DNA of 64,000 nt from Chitinophaga costaii (lineage in GTDB: Bacteria > Bacteroidota > Bacteroidia > Chitinophagales > Chitinophagaceae): assembly GCF_900094705.1 (NCBI RefSeq), contig NZ_FMAR01000018.1, positions 50,826-114,825 of the forward strand. Reading direction: 5' to 3'. The translations under genes were made by a program, and so were the position numbers. The notes beneath the pieces are model-generated. The model did not search any database, was not told the origin of the DNA, and saw only the letters and a list, made by a program, of their open reading frames with translations. This document shows, piece after piece, positions 51,062 to 60,109 of the stretch (positions are counted from its first letter, which is position 1; every line of letters begins with the position of its first letter).

Positions 51062-52558
51062 TTAGTAGTGACGTAAACTTTTATTTTTCTTTTTAATAGT
51101 ATAGCGATATAATATCAGCCCTATCACCACGGCCAGCACATTCAGCAGCGCACCCGTAATGGTGCTGGCATCCCGTACCGTTTTACCCAGCCCGTCCCAA
51201 AAGTGGTGCTTGTGCAGCAGGGCGAAACTATAGCCTTCCACCAGGTCTTTGTCTGATACGGCTACGGAAAGCACGCCGGTACTGGTTTCTACGTAATACC
51301 GCACTGGCGCTGCGCCCCCATAACTCACTTTTACCACGGGCAGGCGCTTGTCTATAAATTCATACTCGCCCCCAAAGGCCGTTACCGGATCGGTGGCCTG
51401 TATGTCGCGGTCGGGAAGTCCGCTGAAGGTATGGGCCAGGTACCGTGCATACCGTGCATCTCCATCAGGCAAAACCTGGTAGTCGCTCATACGCACGTAG
51501 GTTACTTTGGGCTGGGCATTTACCGGCACTACCTCCCCGGGCTTGCGGCAGCAGGCCTCCAGATCGGCAGTGTTGTTGAACCAGGTTTGGTTTATACGCC
51601 AATAGTTTTCGCCCTGCAGGCTTACCAGGGATAGGCTGTTGATGGCCGTGTTCGGGTCCAGCACATGCAATAGCCGGGGGAGGTTCAACTGCACATCACC
51701 CGCAGCAAAGTAGGGCGCCACAAAAAAGTCGCGGCGATGATCCCCCTTAAACTTGGCCAGTGCGTGAAATGCGCCGCTAAAGCTAAACATCAACGTAAAT
51801 AACACGGTAATGATGGAGGTGATGCGGTGCAGGGCGCGGTATTTTAAACGCTGGTTGCTACGGGCTTTAGGTGGCTTGGTGCAAAAGAAAAGGTATAAGC
51901 CCAATAAGGCGGTGATGAAAGTAAGCCCCGCCAATATTGCTTCTACTACCAGTCTTCCCTTACCAAGTATAAGCAGCCACTCCCAGGTATGCACCAGGGT
52001 AAAAAACCGCTGGAAGCCAATGCGGAAATGATCGGTGGCCAGCGCCAACCGGCTGCCCGCATCATCTACGTACAATGAAATGCCGTCGCTCCGGTCAAAA
52101 TCTACTTTGTACACCGGCAGCAGGCGATTGATATCGCGGTACTGATCGGTGAATGCGGTGATTCTTGTAACGCGGCTGATGTTGCAATTGCGATCGCCCA
52201 GGAAAGTCTGGGCCAGCGACCTGGCATATTCCGCAGCGCCGTCCGGCATTTCCTGGCCGGTTGTGGCGCTCACATAATGGCTGCCTGGCTCCACCTGGTA
52301 AAAAGGCTGCTGGTGCATGCGCACAATGTTTACCTGCTGCACCGAATCGAGATGTAGTTGCTGCAATACTACCGCCAGCGGCACTTTCACTTCACCGGTA
52401 TCTATCACGTTGGGTGGGGTAGGGCCATGTTTTATCTTGGGCTTTACAGCAGTCATGAAAGGGTGCATGAGGCCACTGATAGCCCATAGTAATACGGGCA
52501 GGGCGATGATAAGGCTCAACCGCCGGTGCCATTGATATATTTGTTGCTTTACCGCCAT
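51062..52558 (-). CDS. PepSY-associated transmembrane protein (possible ferric/cupric reductase)
   Basis: A roughly 498-aa inner-membrane protein. The start at 52558 (MAVKQQIYQWHRRLSLIIALPVLLWAISGLMHPF) gives the typical first PepSY_TM helix with a His that may ligate haem. More helices follow (FFTLVHTWEWLLILGKGRLVVEAI, LHRITSIITVLFTLMFSFSGAFHAL, ALLNVLAVVIGLILYRY) around two periplasmic PepSY-like segments (ISLYVDDAGSRLALATD, VRYYVETSTGVLSVAV). Such proteins accompany siderophore or metal receptors and probably reduce the imported metal. It starts 10 bp after the TonB receptor stop. Confidence 0.9.
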   Translation of the reverse strand: MAVKQQIYQWHRRLSLIIALPVLLWAISGLMHPFMTAVKPKIKHGPTPPNVIDTGEVKVPLAVVLQQLHLDSVQQVNIVRMHQQPFYQVEPGSHYVSATTGQEMPDGAAEYARSLAQTFLGDRNCNISRVTRITAFTDQYRDINRLLPVYKVDFDRSDGISLYVDDAGSRLALATDHFRIGFQRFFTLVHTWEWLLILGKGRLVVEAILAGLTFITALLGLYLFFCTKPPKARSNQRLKYRALHRITSIITVLFTLMFSFSGAFHALAKFKGDHRRDFFVAPYFAAGDVQLNLPRLLHVLDPNTAINSLSLVSLQGENYWRINQTWFNNTADLEACCRKPGEVVPVNAQPKVTYVRMSDYQVLPDGDARYARYLAHTFSGLPDRDIQATDPVTAFGGEYEFIDKRLPVVKVSYGGAAPVRYYVETSTGVLSVAVSDKDLVEGYSFALLHKHHFWDGLGKTVRDASTITGALLNVLAVVIGLILYRYTIKKKNKSLRHY

Positions 52559-52568
52559 CTTGCTTTTT

Positions 52569-54854
52569 TTATTTACCAAAACGACAGGAAAATCCTACGT
52601 TAAATTCTCTTGGGTCTCCCAGGTTATAGCTCTTACCGTAACCGGAACTGCTGGCCATGGTGGCGTAATAAGTATTGCCTACGTTCAGTGCATTGGTCCA
52701 CACTTCAAAGCGGCTAAACTGATAACCGGCTCGCGCATTAATGACCTCAAAACCACCATAGCGGCTGGTATTGGCATTGTCCATCCAGTAGCGGCCCTGG
52801 TGCTGCCATTCCACACCCAGCCGCAGGCCCTTCAGGAAACCAGGCTTCCAGGTAGCTGCCAGGTTAGCGGTGAAATGCGGCGCAGCTGCCATGTCTTTGC
52901 CTGCATAACGCACACCCTTATCGGTATAATCCTGGAAGGTATGTTTGGCATTGGTAGCGCTTAAGCGGAAGGTCCAGGAGGCAGCTGGATGGTAGGTAAC
53001 ACCGTATTCTACGCCCGTGTGGCGGGTCTTGCCGGCGCTCTGGTTGCGGAAAGTACCGTCGTCCTGCAATACGGAAATGATCTCGTGTGTGCCATTCATA
53101 CGGTAAAGGCTTATATCTGCATACAACCGCTGTTGAAACAGCGACAGCCATCCGCCCACTTCGTAGTTATAAAAGGTCTGCGAATCGAGGAAAGGTACCT
53201 TCACCCCGCCAAACAAATCGGTGATCTGTGGCGGTACGAAGCCCTGGCTGTAATTGCCGTACACGCCCACCTGGTGGTAGTTATAGGTGAATCCTAATTT
53301 GGGGGTAACCCGGCTGTAGTTGGTAACAGTGGAGGGCGCACCAGAGTAGGCAGATGCCGGTAAATGGTTTTTGTAGTTATAGCGGTATTGGTCATAACGC
53401 AGGGCGGCCACCACTTTTAAGCCACGTACCGGGCTTAGTTCATAATTCAGATAAGCCGCCAGGTTGCTGATACCGGTGCTATAGTTACTTAAACTGGAAT
53501 CTGTTTTCGTGTAGCCGATATAGTTACCTTTTGCACTGCGCTGGATGCGGATGTAATTCGCCCAATAATTGCTGGGACTAAAATCTCCACTTAGGCCCGC
53601 TATGAGCTTACTTTGCAGGAAATGAAAGCCCTGCTGGTGCTGCATAAGCACACTGTAACTGCTGAAAGCATTGTCGTTTAGCTGCCCGTGCGCCAGCAGT
53701 GGATCGCCTACATATACGCCATTGGTTTTGTGATAGTCGTTGTAGATGTAATAAGAAGGGTTCTGCTTTACGGAGTTGTCGCGGAACACGGCAGATACCT
53801 GGGTTTCCGCATGCTCGTTCCAGCGGTGGGATAAGCTGCTGCGCGCCCGCAGGGCATATGTTTTCCGGTAGGTAAATGAATACGGCGTACTATAATCTTT
53901 GTGCGTAAAGTGGGTGCTGTCTAGCGCACCGGTCATATCGCTATAGTAATCCACCAGGGTGATGCTGTTGCTCCAAAGGGTGTGGGCGCTGGCTTTGTAA
54001 TCGGCGCGCAGGGTTACGGCAGTTTTGTGAAAGTCGCTGTAGTCGATCGGGCCATTTTTACGGTTGGCGTAGTAGCCACTTACCAGCAGCCCCCATTTAC
54101 CCAGGCTGGCACCCGCTTGCAGGTCGGCGCGTTTATAGCCATTGTTATTGGCCTGCACACTCAGCGTACCGCCAGGTATTGCCGGCGGGGCCGCCGTGAT
54201 GATATTAACCGCGCCCCCAATTGCTTCTGCACCATACAGGGCAGACGCCGGCCCTTTGATGATCTCTATCTGCCGGGCCGCAGCCATGTTCAGTTCCAGC
54301 ATGGCGTTATGATTGTACACGCCCGTGCTGCGGATAGGAATGCCGTCTTCCAGGTATAAAAACAGGCTCTTGGTGGTCATGGGTTGTCGAATGCTCATTT
54401 CATGTTGTTCATTGCCCAGGTTTACCATCATCACGCCACTCACCTGGTTCAGTAGCTGGTCCAGGCGGTTGGCTTTTGTGTCGGCAATGGCCTGGGCGTT
54501 GATGGTGCTGATGGCCACGGGCGCTTCACTGCGTTGTTCCGCGGTGCGGCTGGCAGAGACTACAACAGTTTGCAGGTCTTTATAAATGGCCTGCATGGGC
54601 ACGTCCATAGTAGCCGTCCGGCGTATGCGCATGGACTGATAACCATGCATGCTAAAGGATAATAAAGAATCGGAGGTAGTAATTGTAAAATGCCCGTTGG
54701 CGCCAGTGAGGGTGCAATGCTGGTGCGCATCACATACCCCCGCCATGGGCAGTGGTTCACGGGTTAGTGCATCATACACCACCCCTTGTACGGTTTGGGC
54801 ATGTGCGTCAAGGCCTGCCCCTAATAGCAGGAGGATAAGAGGGTATTTAAACAT
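52569..54854 (-). CDS. TonB-dependent receptor, metal-complex type
   Basis: A 761-aa receptor. The start at 54854 (MFKYPLILLLLGAGLDAHAQ) gives a signal peptide. A short carboxypeptidase-like domain (VQGVVYDALTREPLPMAGVC), a plug (LDQLLNQVSGVMMVNLGN, GPASALYGAEAIGGAVNIITA) and the beta barrel ending in Phe (DPREFNVGFSCRF) are present. The early CDAHQHCTL segment is His/Cys-rich and may bind metal. With PepSY and SCO partners downstream, copper or iron-complex uptake is the likely role. Confidence 0.93.
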   Translation of the reverse strand: MFKYPLILLLLGAGLDAHAQTVQGVVYDALTREPLPMAGVCDAHQHCTLTGANGHFTITTSDSLLSFSMHGYQSMRIRRTATMDVPMQAIYKDLQTVVVSASRTAEQRSEAPVAISTINAQAIADTKANRLDQLLNQVSGVMMVNLGNEQHEMSIRQPMTTKSLFLYLEDGIPIRSTGVYNHNAMLELNMAAARQIEIIKGPASALYGAEAIGGAVNIITAAPPAIPGGTLSVQANNNGYKRADLQAGASLGKWGLLVSGYYANRKNGPIDYSDFHKTAVTLRADYKASAHTLWSNSITLVDYYSDMTGALDSTHFTHKDYSTPYSFTYRKTYALRARSSLSHRWNEHAETQVSAVFRDNSVKQNPSYYIYNDYHKTNGVYVGDPLLAHGQLNDNAFSSYSVLMQHQQGFHFLQSKLIAGLSGDFSPSNYWANYIRIQRSAKGNYIGYTKTDSSLSNYSTGISNLAAYLNYELSPVRGLKVVAALRYDQYRYNYKNHLPASAYSGAPSTVTNYSRVTPKLGFTYNYHQVGVYGNYSQGFVPPQITDLFGGVKVPFLDSQTFYNYEVGGWLSLFQQRLYADISLYRMNGTHEIISVLQDDGTFRNQSAGKTRHTGVEYGVTYHPAASWTFRLSATNAKHTFQDYTDKGVRYAGKDMAAAPHFTANLAATWKPGFLKGLRLGVEWQHQGRYWMDNANTSRYGGFEVINARAGYQFSRFEVWTNALNVGNTYYATMASSSGYGKSYNLGDPREFNVGFSCRFGK

Positions 54855-54959
54855 GAAGTAGTAATAAGGTAGCGATAATGAAATACGATTCATTGGTGCC
54901 ACTGCTCATCGCAGGCGCACATTAATTTACCCGGCTGTAAAGAGCGCCGGCGTTCCTTA

Positions 54960-55334
54960 TTACGCGTTACAGGGAGGATGGAAAATTTCACGGAAACCCT
55001 TTACCGGCTTGTTTTGCAGTAAGGCGGAAAATAGTTGGGTCATGGTAGGCGGAAGGGGAGCAGTATAGGGCTCGGAGGCGGCTAAATATAAGGGGAAAGC
55101 CACTGGCCCGTTTTGGTGATCGGAAGATACTGGTAAAGAACGCTTGTCCTGGTCTTTGTGCATCTTTTTATGGAGCGATTCCTCATCTCCGCAATAGATC
55201 ACCGGACGGCCATGCAGGGTAAGACTGGAAGCGGCATAAAAATGCTGCTGGCGCACTGCCAACGCATCCATCACACCCCGAAAAGGTTGGAGTATTATGA
55301 TGACCGCAGATAATATGACAAACCACTGTTTCAA
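54960..55334 (-). CDS. Small hypothetical protein preceding the TonB receptor
   Basis: Not recognised. The likely start is a TTG at 55334, giving MKQWFVILSAVIIILQPFRG as signal or anchor, about 124 aa; no in-frame ATG sits near this point, and longer versions would run into the promoter of the divergent channel gene. The mature part contains HGRPVIYCGDEESLHKKMHKDQDK, with His and Cys that might bind metal, and LPPTMTQLFSALLQNKPVKG. It is 105 bp upstream of the receptor and probably the first gene of the metal-uptake operon. Confidence 0.55.
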   Translation of the reverse strand: MKQWFVILSAVIIILQPFRGVMDALAVRQQHFYAASSLTLHGRPVIYCGDEESLHKKMHKDQDKRSLPVSSDHQNGPVAFPLYLAASEPYTAPLPPTMTQLFSALLQNKPVKGFREIFHPPCNA

Positions 55335-55470
55335 AACCGTTGCAAAGCTAGTAATTAATTTTAAAGATGCAGCTTCCTTACCTAAAATGAATTTAAATAC
55401 AATCTGGTTGCTATGAAAAATAGTGTATGGAACAAATTTTGTTGCAATAAGTAAAAACAAGGCACACAGT

Positions 55471-56571
55471 ATGTGGGACCACCTCTATGACACCCTGAAC
55501 CGGTTACCCAATTTTCTATGGAACTTGCTGTTAATAGCCAGTGCATTCCTCGCAGGTCTGCTCATTAAGTTTATACTGACAGGTATTCTCCATCTCACGG
55601 CCCCCAAAAAGGATGGCTTTACCCTGCTGCGCTCCATACTGCGTTATCTTGGCAAACCGGTAAATTTCCTGTTGCCCGTTCTGGTGCTCAACCTGATGCA
55701 GCCCTATCTTCGGCTGAATCGTCAGCATGAGAGCGTGTTTGATAAAACGGTAGACATCCTGCTTACCACTGCCTTTGCTGCACTTTTGATAGGTCTGGTA
55801 AAAGTGTTTGAAGATTATGTGTCGCATGTGTATGACCTGAAAAAATCGGACAACCTGCGCGAGCGTAAGATCCGTACCCAACTTATCTTTATCCGTAAGT
55901 TTTTGATCAGTGTGATTGTAGTCCTGGCCGTCTGCACCATCCTGCTTAGCTTTGATCACTTGCGCAAGTTGGGTACCGGCTTGCTCACCGGTGTGGGCGT
56001 GGGAGGGATTATCATTGGCTTTGCCGCGCAGAAGTCGTTGGGTAATTTACTGGCTGGTTTTCAAATCGCCTTTACGCAGCCCATCCGGATAGACGATGTG
56101 CTGGTGGTGGAAGGCGAGTGGGGCAGGGTAGAGGAGATCACGCTCACTTACGTGGTGTTGAGCATCTGGGACCAGCGTAGCCTTATTTTACCCATCAATT
56201 ATTTCATTGAAAAACCTTTCCAGAACTGGACGCACAATAGTGCTGACATACTCGGCACCGCCTTCCTTTACCTCGATTATTCCATTCCCATCCAGCCCCT
56301 ACGCAAAGAATTTACCCGCCTGCTCCAGGAAAACCCGCTGTGGGACAAGCGGGTGAATGCTATTCAGGTGACTAATACTAATGAGCATACCATAGAACTT
56401 CGTGCTTTAATGAGCGCAGCCAACGCTAGTAACGCCTTTGACCTGCGTTGTTACATCCGTGAAAAACTCATCGATTTCGTGCAGCAAAACTACCCCGAAA
56501 GCCTACCCAAAACGCGTGCAGAAGTGAAAGCTTCCGGCTTTCAAAATGCAGGCGAAATCCGTCCTTCCTAA
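55471..56571 (+). CDS. MscS family mechanosensitive ion channel
   Basis: A 366-aa small-conductance channel. The start at 55471 (MWDHLYDTLNRLPNFLWNLLLIASAFLAGLLI) places a first TM helix at once. Three to four TM helices precede the pore helix and MscS core (LGTGLLTGVGVGGIIIGFAAQKSLGNLLAGFQIAFTQPIRIDDVLVVEGEWGRVEEI, seen in pieces). The C-terminal cytoplasmic domain ends with VNAIQVTNTNEHTIELRALM. It protects against hypo-osmotic shock. A possible start at 55423 lacks support. Confidence 0.94.
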   Translation: MWDHLYDTLNRLPNFLWNLLLIASAFLAGLLIKFILTGILHLTAPKKDGFTLLRSILRYLGKPVNFLLPVLVLNLMQPYLRLNRQHESVFDKTVDILLTTAFAALLIGLVKVFEDYVSHVYDLKKSDNLRERKIRTQLIFIRKFLISVIVVLAVCTILLSFDHLRKLGTGLLTGVGVGGIIIGFAAQKSLGNLLAGFQIAFTQPIRIDDVLVVEGEWGRVEEITLTYVVLSIWDQRSLILPINYFIEKPFQNWTHNSADILGTAFLYLDYSIPIQPLRKEFTRLLQENPLWDKRVNAIQVTNTNEHTIELRALMSAANASNAFDLRCYIREKLIDFVQQNYPESLPKTRAEVKASGFQNAGEIRPS

Positions 56572-56663
56572 TCAATGCTGCTACATCTCTTTGCGCTCCG
56601 CATACACCCGTTATCTTTTTTTATTAAATTACGCCCCATCAAATCTAAAACCTTCCATCCTTC

Positions 56664-58817
56664 ATGATAAAAATAATATGCAAAGCAGCATCGCTGGCCG
56701 TATTGCTGACTTGGGCATCCGATGCCAAGGCGCAGCTTCCCCTGGCAGCCGATGCACTCACCCACAACCCACAGGCCGCTGCCATTACGCAGCCACTACC
56801 GTTGCCGCGTTTCTGGCTTAATGATCACGAGGTTTTGTTGGAACAGCGAAAGGCCGGTACTTCATCCTACGTAATCTATGACGCCACCTCCGGCAAAAGC
56901 CGCCCCGCCACCACGGCGGAAGCGCAACCTGCTGCCGCCCCACAATCGGTGTTCCTGAAAGATGGCGACGTGTTTTACAAAGATGCCAATGGCGAAAAGC
57001 AACTCACCCATACCGACATAGCCGAGAAAGTACCTACGCTTTCACCCGATCACCTGCATGCCGCTTACACAAGGGATAATAACCTGTATGTGTATAACCT
57101 GCAAACCAGTCAGGAAACCCAACTTACTACAGACGGTACGGCCACCATCCTCAATGGCTACGCCAGTTGGGTGTACATGGAGGAAATCCTGGGGCGTGCC
57201 ACCCAGTACAAAGCATATTGGTGGAGCCCGGATAGTAAGCACATCGCTTATTTCCGCACAGACGAAAGCCTGGTACCGGTATTCCCGATCTATGACGAAA
57301 CCGGCCAGCACGGCTACCTGGAAAATACCCGTTACCCGGAAGCCGGCGACCCAAACCCTACGGTTAAAATAGGCATCGCCGATATCAGTAATGCACAAAC
57401 CGTATGGGCCGATTTTAATGATAAAGAGGATCAATACTTTGGCACTCCGCACTGGAATGCCAATGGCAGCGCCCTGTGGGTGCAGTGGCTGAACCGCGGA
57501 CAAGACGATTACCACCTGTATGAAGTGGCCTTGCAGTCTGGCGCCAAACATGAATTGTACCGCGAACAACAAAAAACCTGGATAGACCTGGAAGACCGGG
57601 TAGACCGCTTTAATTTCCTGCCCAATAACAAAGGATATGTATATCTCAGCGATAAAAGCGGCTGGATGCAGTTGTACTATCACGACATGACCGGTGCCCT
57701 CATACGCCGCCTGGCACCCGGCGATTACTCCGTGCTGGCCGTTCCCCGCATCGACGAAAAGGCCGGCATTGTGTATTTTACCGCCCGTAAAGAGAATAGC
57801 ACACGGGTAGACCTGTACCGGGTGAACCTGGATGGCAAGGGGTTTAAACGTCTCACCTTTGGCGATTACTATCACGATGTAAACGTATCGCCTACCGGCA
57901 AATATTTCGTTACTACCTATTCTAATATTAACACCCCTACGAAGGTAGCGCTGGCAGATAATTCCGGCAAAATCATCACCACCATCGCAGATAGCAAAGG
58001 CAGCGATTACGATAAATACAGCTACACCAAAACAACACTTATCCGCGTAAAAAGCGACGACGGGAAGTTCGACCTGCCCGCCATCATCACCTGGCCACTG
58101 CATATGGACAGCAGCAAACGTTATCCAGTACTGATCAGCATTTACGGCGGTCCCAATGCAGGCACGGTATACGATAAATTTTCCGTAAGCCCCAATCAAC
58201 AATGGCTGGCCAAGGAAGGACTCATCCAGATAAACATGGATCACCGCGCCAGCGGTCAGTTTGGTAAAGCAGGCGTAAACTACATGTACCGCGACCTGGG
58301 TGATTGGGAACTGAAAGATTATGCCACCATTGTTCAATACCTGGTGAGCAAAGGTTATGCAGACCCTAAGAAGATTTGCATCACTGGCTTTAGCTATGGC
58401 GGTTATATGAGCTGCCTGGCCGTTACCAAATATGCAAACGTGTTTAATTATGGCATGGCCGGTGGCAGCGTTACAGACTGGAGCCTGTACGACTCGCATT
58501 ATACTGAGCGCTATATGGATACGCCGCAGGAAAACCCCGAAGGCTATAAATCCAGCTCTGTGCTTACTTACGCTAATCAGTACAAAGGCATGTTGCAAAT
58601 CGTACACGGCACCATAGACGATAATGTGCATTTGCAAAACAGCCTACAACTCGTACGCAAATTGGAGTCGTTGAACAAACCCTTTGAAATGATGTTCTAC
58701 CCCGGCGGCCGCCACGGATGGCCCGGTATGGCAAGGGTTCATTTTGAAAATGAAAAGATGAAATTTGTGTACAAATACCTGCTGGAAAAACCAGTAGCCC
58801 CGGAAATGATACATTAA
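56664..58817 (+). CDS. S9 family peptidase, dipeptidyl peptidase IV type
   Basis: A 717-aa exported serine peptidase. The signal peptide (about 1-23) is followed by an eight-bladed beta propeller carrying WVYMEEILGRATQYKAYWWSPDSKHIAYF, the Glu pair region that binds the substrate N terminus in DPP IV. The alpha/beta-hydrolase domain has catalytic S577 (GFSYGGYMS), D652 (HGTIDDNVHLQ) and H684 (GGRHGW), with spacing like that of human DPP IV. It cleaves X-Pro or X-Ala dipeptides from peptides. A strong bidirectional terminator follows. Confidence 0.95.
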   Translation: MIKIICKAASLAVLLTWASDAKAQLPLAADALTHNPQAAAITQPLPLPRFWLNDHEVLLEQRKAGTSSYVIYDATSGKSRPATTAEAQPAAAPQSVFLKDGDVFYKDANGEKQLTHTDIAEKVPTLSPDHLHAAYTRDNNLYVYNLQTSQETQLTTDGTATILNGYASWVYMEEILGRATQYKAYWWSPDSKHIAYFRTDESLVPVFPIYDETGQHGYLENTRYPEAGDPNPTVKIGIADISNAQTVWADFNDKEDQYFGTPHWNANGSALWVQWLNRGQDDYHLYEVALQSGAKHELYREQQKTWIDLEDRVDRFNFLPNNKGYVYLSDKSGWMQLYYHDMTGALIRRLAPGDYSVLAVPRIDEKAGIVYFTARKENSTRVDLYRVNLDGKGFKRLTFGDYYHDVNVSPTGKYFVTTYSNINTPTKVALADNSGKIITTIADSKGSDYDKYSYTKTTLIRVKSDDGKFDLPAIITWPLHMDSSKRYPVLISIYGGPNAGTVYDKFSVSPNQQWLAKEGLIQINMDHRASGQFGKAGVNYMYRDLGDWELKDYATIVQYLVSKGYADPKKICITGFSYGGYMSCLAVTKYANVFNYGMAGGSVTDWSLYDSHYTERYMDTPQENPEGYKSSSVLTYANQYKGMLQIVHGTIDDNVHLQNSLQLVRKLESLNKPFEMMFYPGGRHGWPGMARVHFENEKMKFVYKYLLEKPVAPEMIH

Positions 58818-58832
58818 CGGATAATACACTTT

Positions 58833-58880
58833 ACCTACAAAAGGCGAACAAGATGTAAATCATGTTCGCCTTTTGTAGGT
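58833..58880. terminator. Strong bidirectional terminator between dipeptidyl peptidase and DnaJ
   Basis: Perfect 18-bp arms: ACCTACAAAAGGCGAACA (58833-58850) and TGTTCGCCTTTTGTAGGT (58863-58880), 12-base loop, with A/T tracts inside the stem. It serves the two convergent genes. Confidence 0.9.
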
Positions 58881-58927
58881 TTTATGCAGCTATTTTAAAT
58901 GCGATACCTTCGGCTATCGTATATCTT

Positions 58928-59869
58928 TTACACCACAATCCCTCTTTCTGAAGCGAGTTGTTTAAACAACGCTTTTTCTTTGTCCGTTAGATGCGTGGGA
59001 ATGTGTACCATTACTTTGATGTACAGGTCACCCACCTGGTTAGGGTGATGGTAGTCTGGCATGCCTTTGCCTTTGAGGCGGAATATTTTGCCACTATCGG
59101 TACCCTCAGGGATGGTCATGCTGATGGCCCCTCCGGGCAAGGCTACCTGAGATTTGCCACCCAGCACCGCTACATACAGGTCTACCGCTGCTTCGGTGTG
59201 GATGTCCTGGCCCCGCAATTCAAAACGGGGATCGGGCGTGAGCTGTATGGTGATCAGCAGGTCGCCGGCCTCGCCACCATTAGGGCTGTCCTGTCCCTTA
59301 CCCTTCAGCCGGATTACCTGGCCATCGTGCAGGCCGGGTTTCAGTTTAATGTTCAGGCGAGATCCGTTCACCTCTACCTGCCGGCTACCTCCTTTATAAG
59401 CATCTTCCAGCGATACGTCCATAGTGGCGTTAAGGTTACGGCCTTTTTGCGGACCACGTTGCTGCGTCCGCCGGCCACCTCCGCCAAATCGCTGCCCAAA
59501 AAGGGTTTCGAAGAAGTCGGAAAATTGTCCGCCCTCTTCATCACCACCACCGCCAAAATTATAATTATGCGTACCGCCACCGTAGGCACCACCGCCAAAG
59601 TTGCTCCAGTCGAAATCTTCTGGTCGGCCACCTTTTTGTTCGTAGTGCTGCCAGTCGCTGCCAAACTGGTCATACTTTTTACGTTTTTCAGCATCGCTCA
59701 GTACTTCATAGGCTTCATTCGCTTCTTTAAATTTTTCTTCAGCCTCCTTATTACCCGGGTTCTTATCCGGGTGATATTTTTTGGCCATTTTGCGGTAAGC
59801 CTTTTTGATCTCGTCTTCCGTGGCCGATTTCTCGATACCCAGGATTTTATAATAATCTTTTACGTTCAT
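58928..59869 (-). CDS. DnaJ-like co-chaperone without zinc finger (CbpA type)
   Basis: A 313-aa class B J-protein. The J domain (1-68) has the HPD motif at residues 33-35 (KYHPDKNPGN). A Gly/Phe-rich linker (about 85-140, GGGAYGGGTHNYNFGGGGDEE) connects to the two C-terminal substrate-binding domains (NATMDVSLEDAYKGGSRQVEV, GDLYIKVMVHIPTHLTDKE). The CxxCxGxG zinc repeats of true DnaJ are absent, so it is CbpA-like. It stimulates Hsp70 ATPase. Single gene; no dnaK nearby. Confidence 0.94.
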   Translation of the reverse strand: MNVKDYYKILGIEKSATEDEIKKAYRKMAKKYHPDKNPGNKEAEEKFKEANEAYEVLSDAEKRKKYDQFGSDWQHYEQKGGRPEDFDWSNFGGGAYGGGTHNYNFGGGGDEEGGQFSDFFETLFGQRFGGGGRRTQQRGPQKGRNLNATMDVSLEDAYKGGSRQVEVNGSRLNIKLKPGLHDGQVIRLKGKGQDSPNGGEAGDLLITIQLTPDPRFELRGQDIHTEAAVDLYVAVLGGKSQVALPGGAISMTIPEGTDSGKIFRLKGKGMPDYHHPNQVGDLYIKVMVHIPTHLTDKEKALFKQLASERGIVV

Positions 59870-60041
59870 AAGGGTCTTATTAATATGGGGCGGCTCACAC
59901 GGAGAACTGCCCGCAAAATACCTGCAATCCCTATGCCGGGACCGCCGGCCTGCAAATTTGTCGGATGCAAGCGCTTAGGCCCTCAGCCTCAATCCTGTTG
60001 AGGCAATGACCTCACATAAAATGTCTGATTTTCGTGAAAAA

Positions 60042-60105
60042 TTGTCTTTGTCAATTAAAATATTTGCTGTTGTCAACTTATTTTGTATTTTTCACTGACA
60101 ATTAA
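60042..60105. promoter_or_regulatory. Repeated TTGTC elements upstream of the MarR-GNAT gene
   Basis: TTGTC at 60042-60046, TTGTCAATTAA at 60048-60058, the palindrome GTTG-T-CAAC at 60069-60077 and the inverted copy TGACAATTAA at 60096-60105, directly before the ATG at 60110. This is a plausible autoregulatory operator of the MarR domain encoded by the gene. Confidence 0.45.
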
Positions 60106-60109
60106 CGAG

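Noticed and set aside
57042..58637. Very long open frame (531 codons) on the minus strand
   Set aside because: It is antisense to the dipeptidyl peptidase IV gene, which has complete catalytic residues; the antisense frame has no family motifs, signal or ribosome-binding site and reflects codon bias.
60005..60018. ATGACCTCACATAA upstream of DnaJ and the MarR-GNAT gene as another regulon member
   Set aside because: Only one half-site is present and no -7-like box lies at the required distance on either strand.
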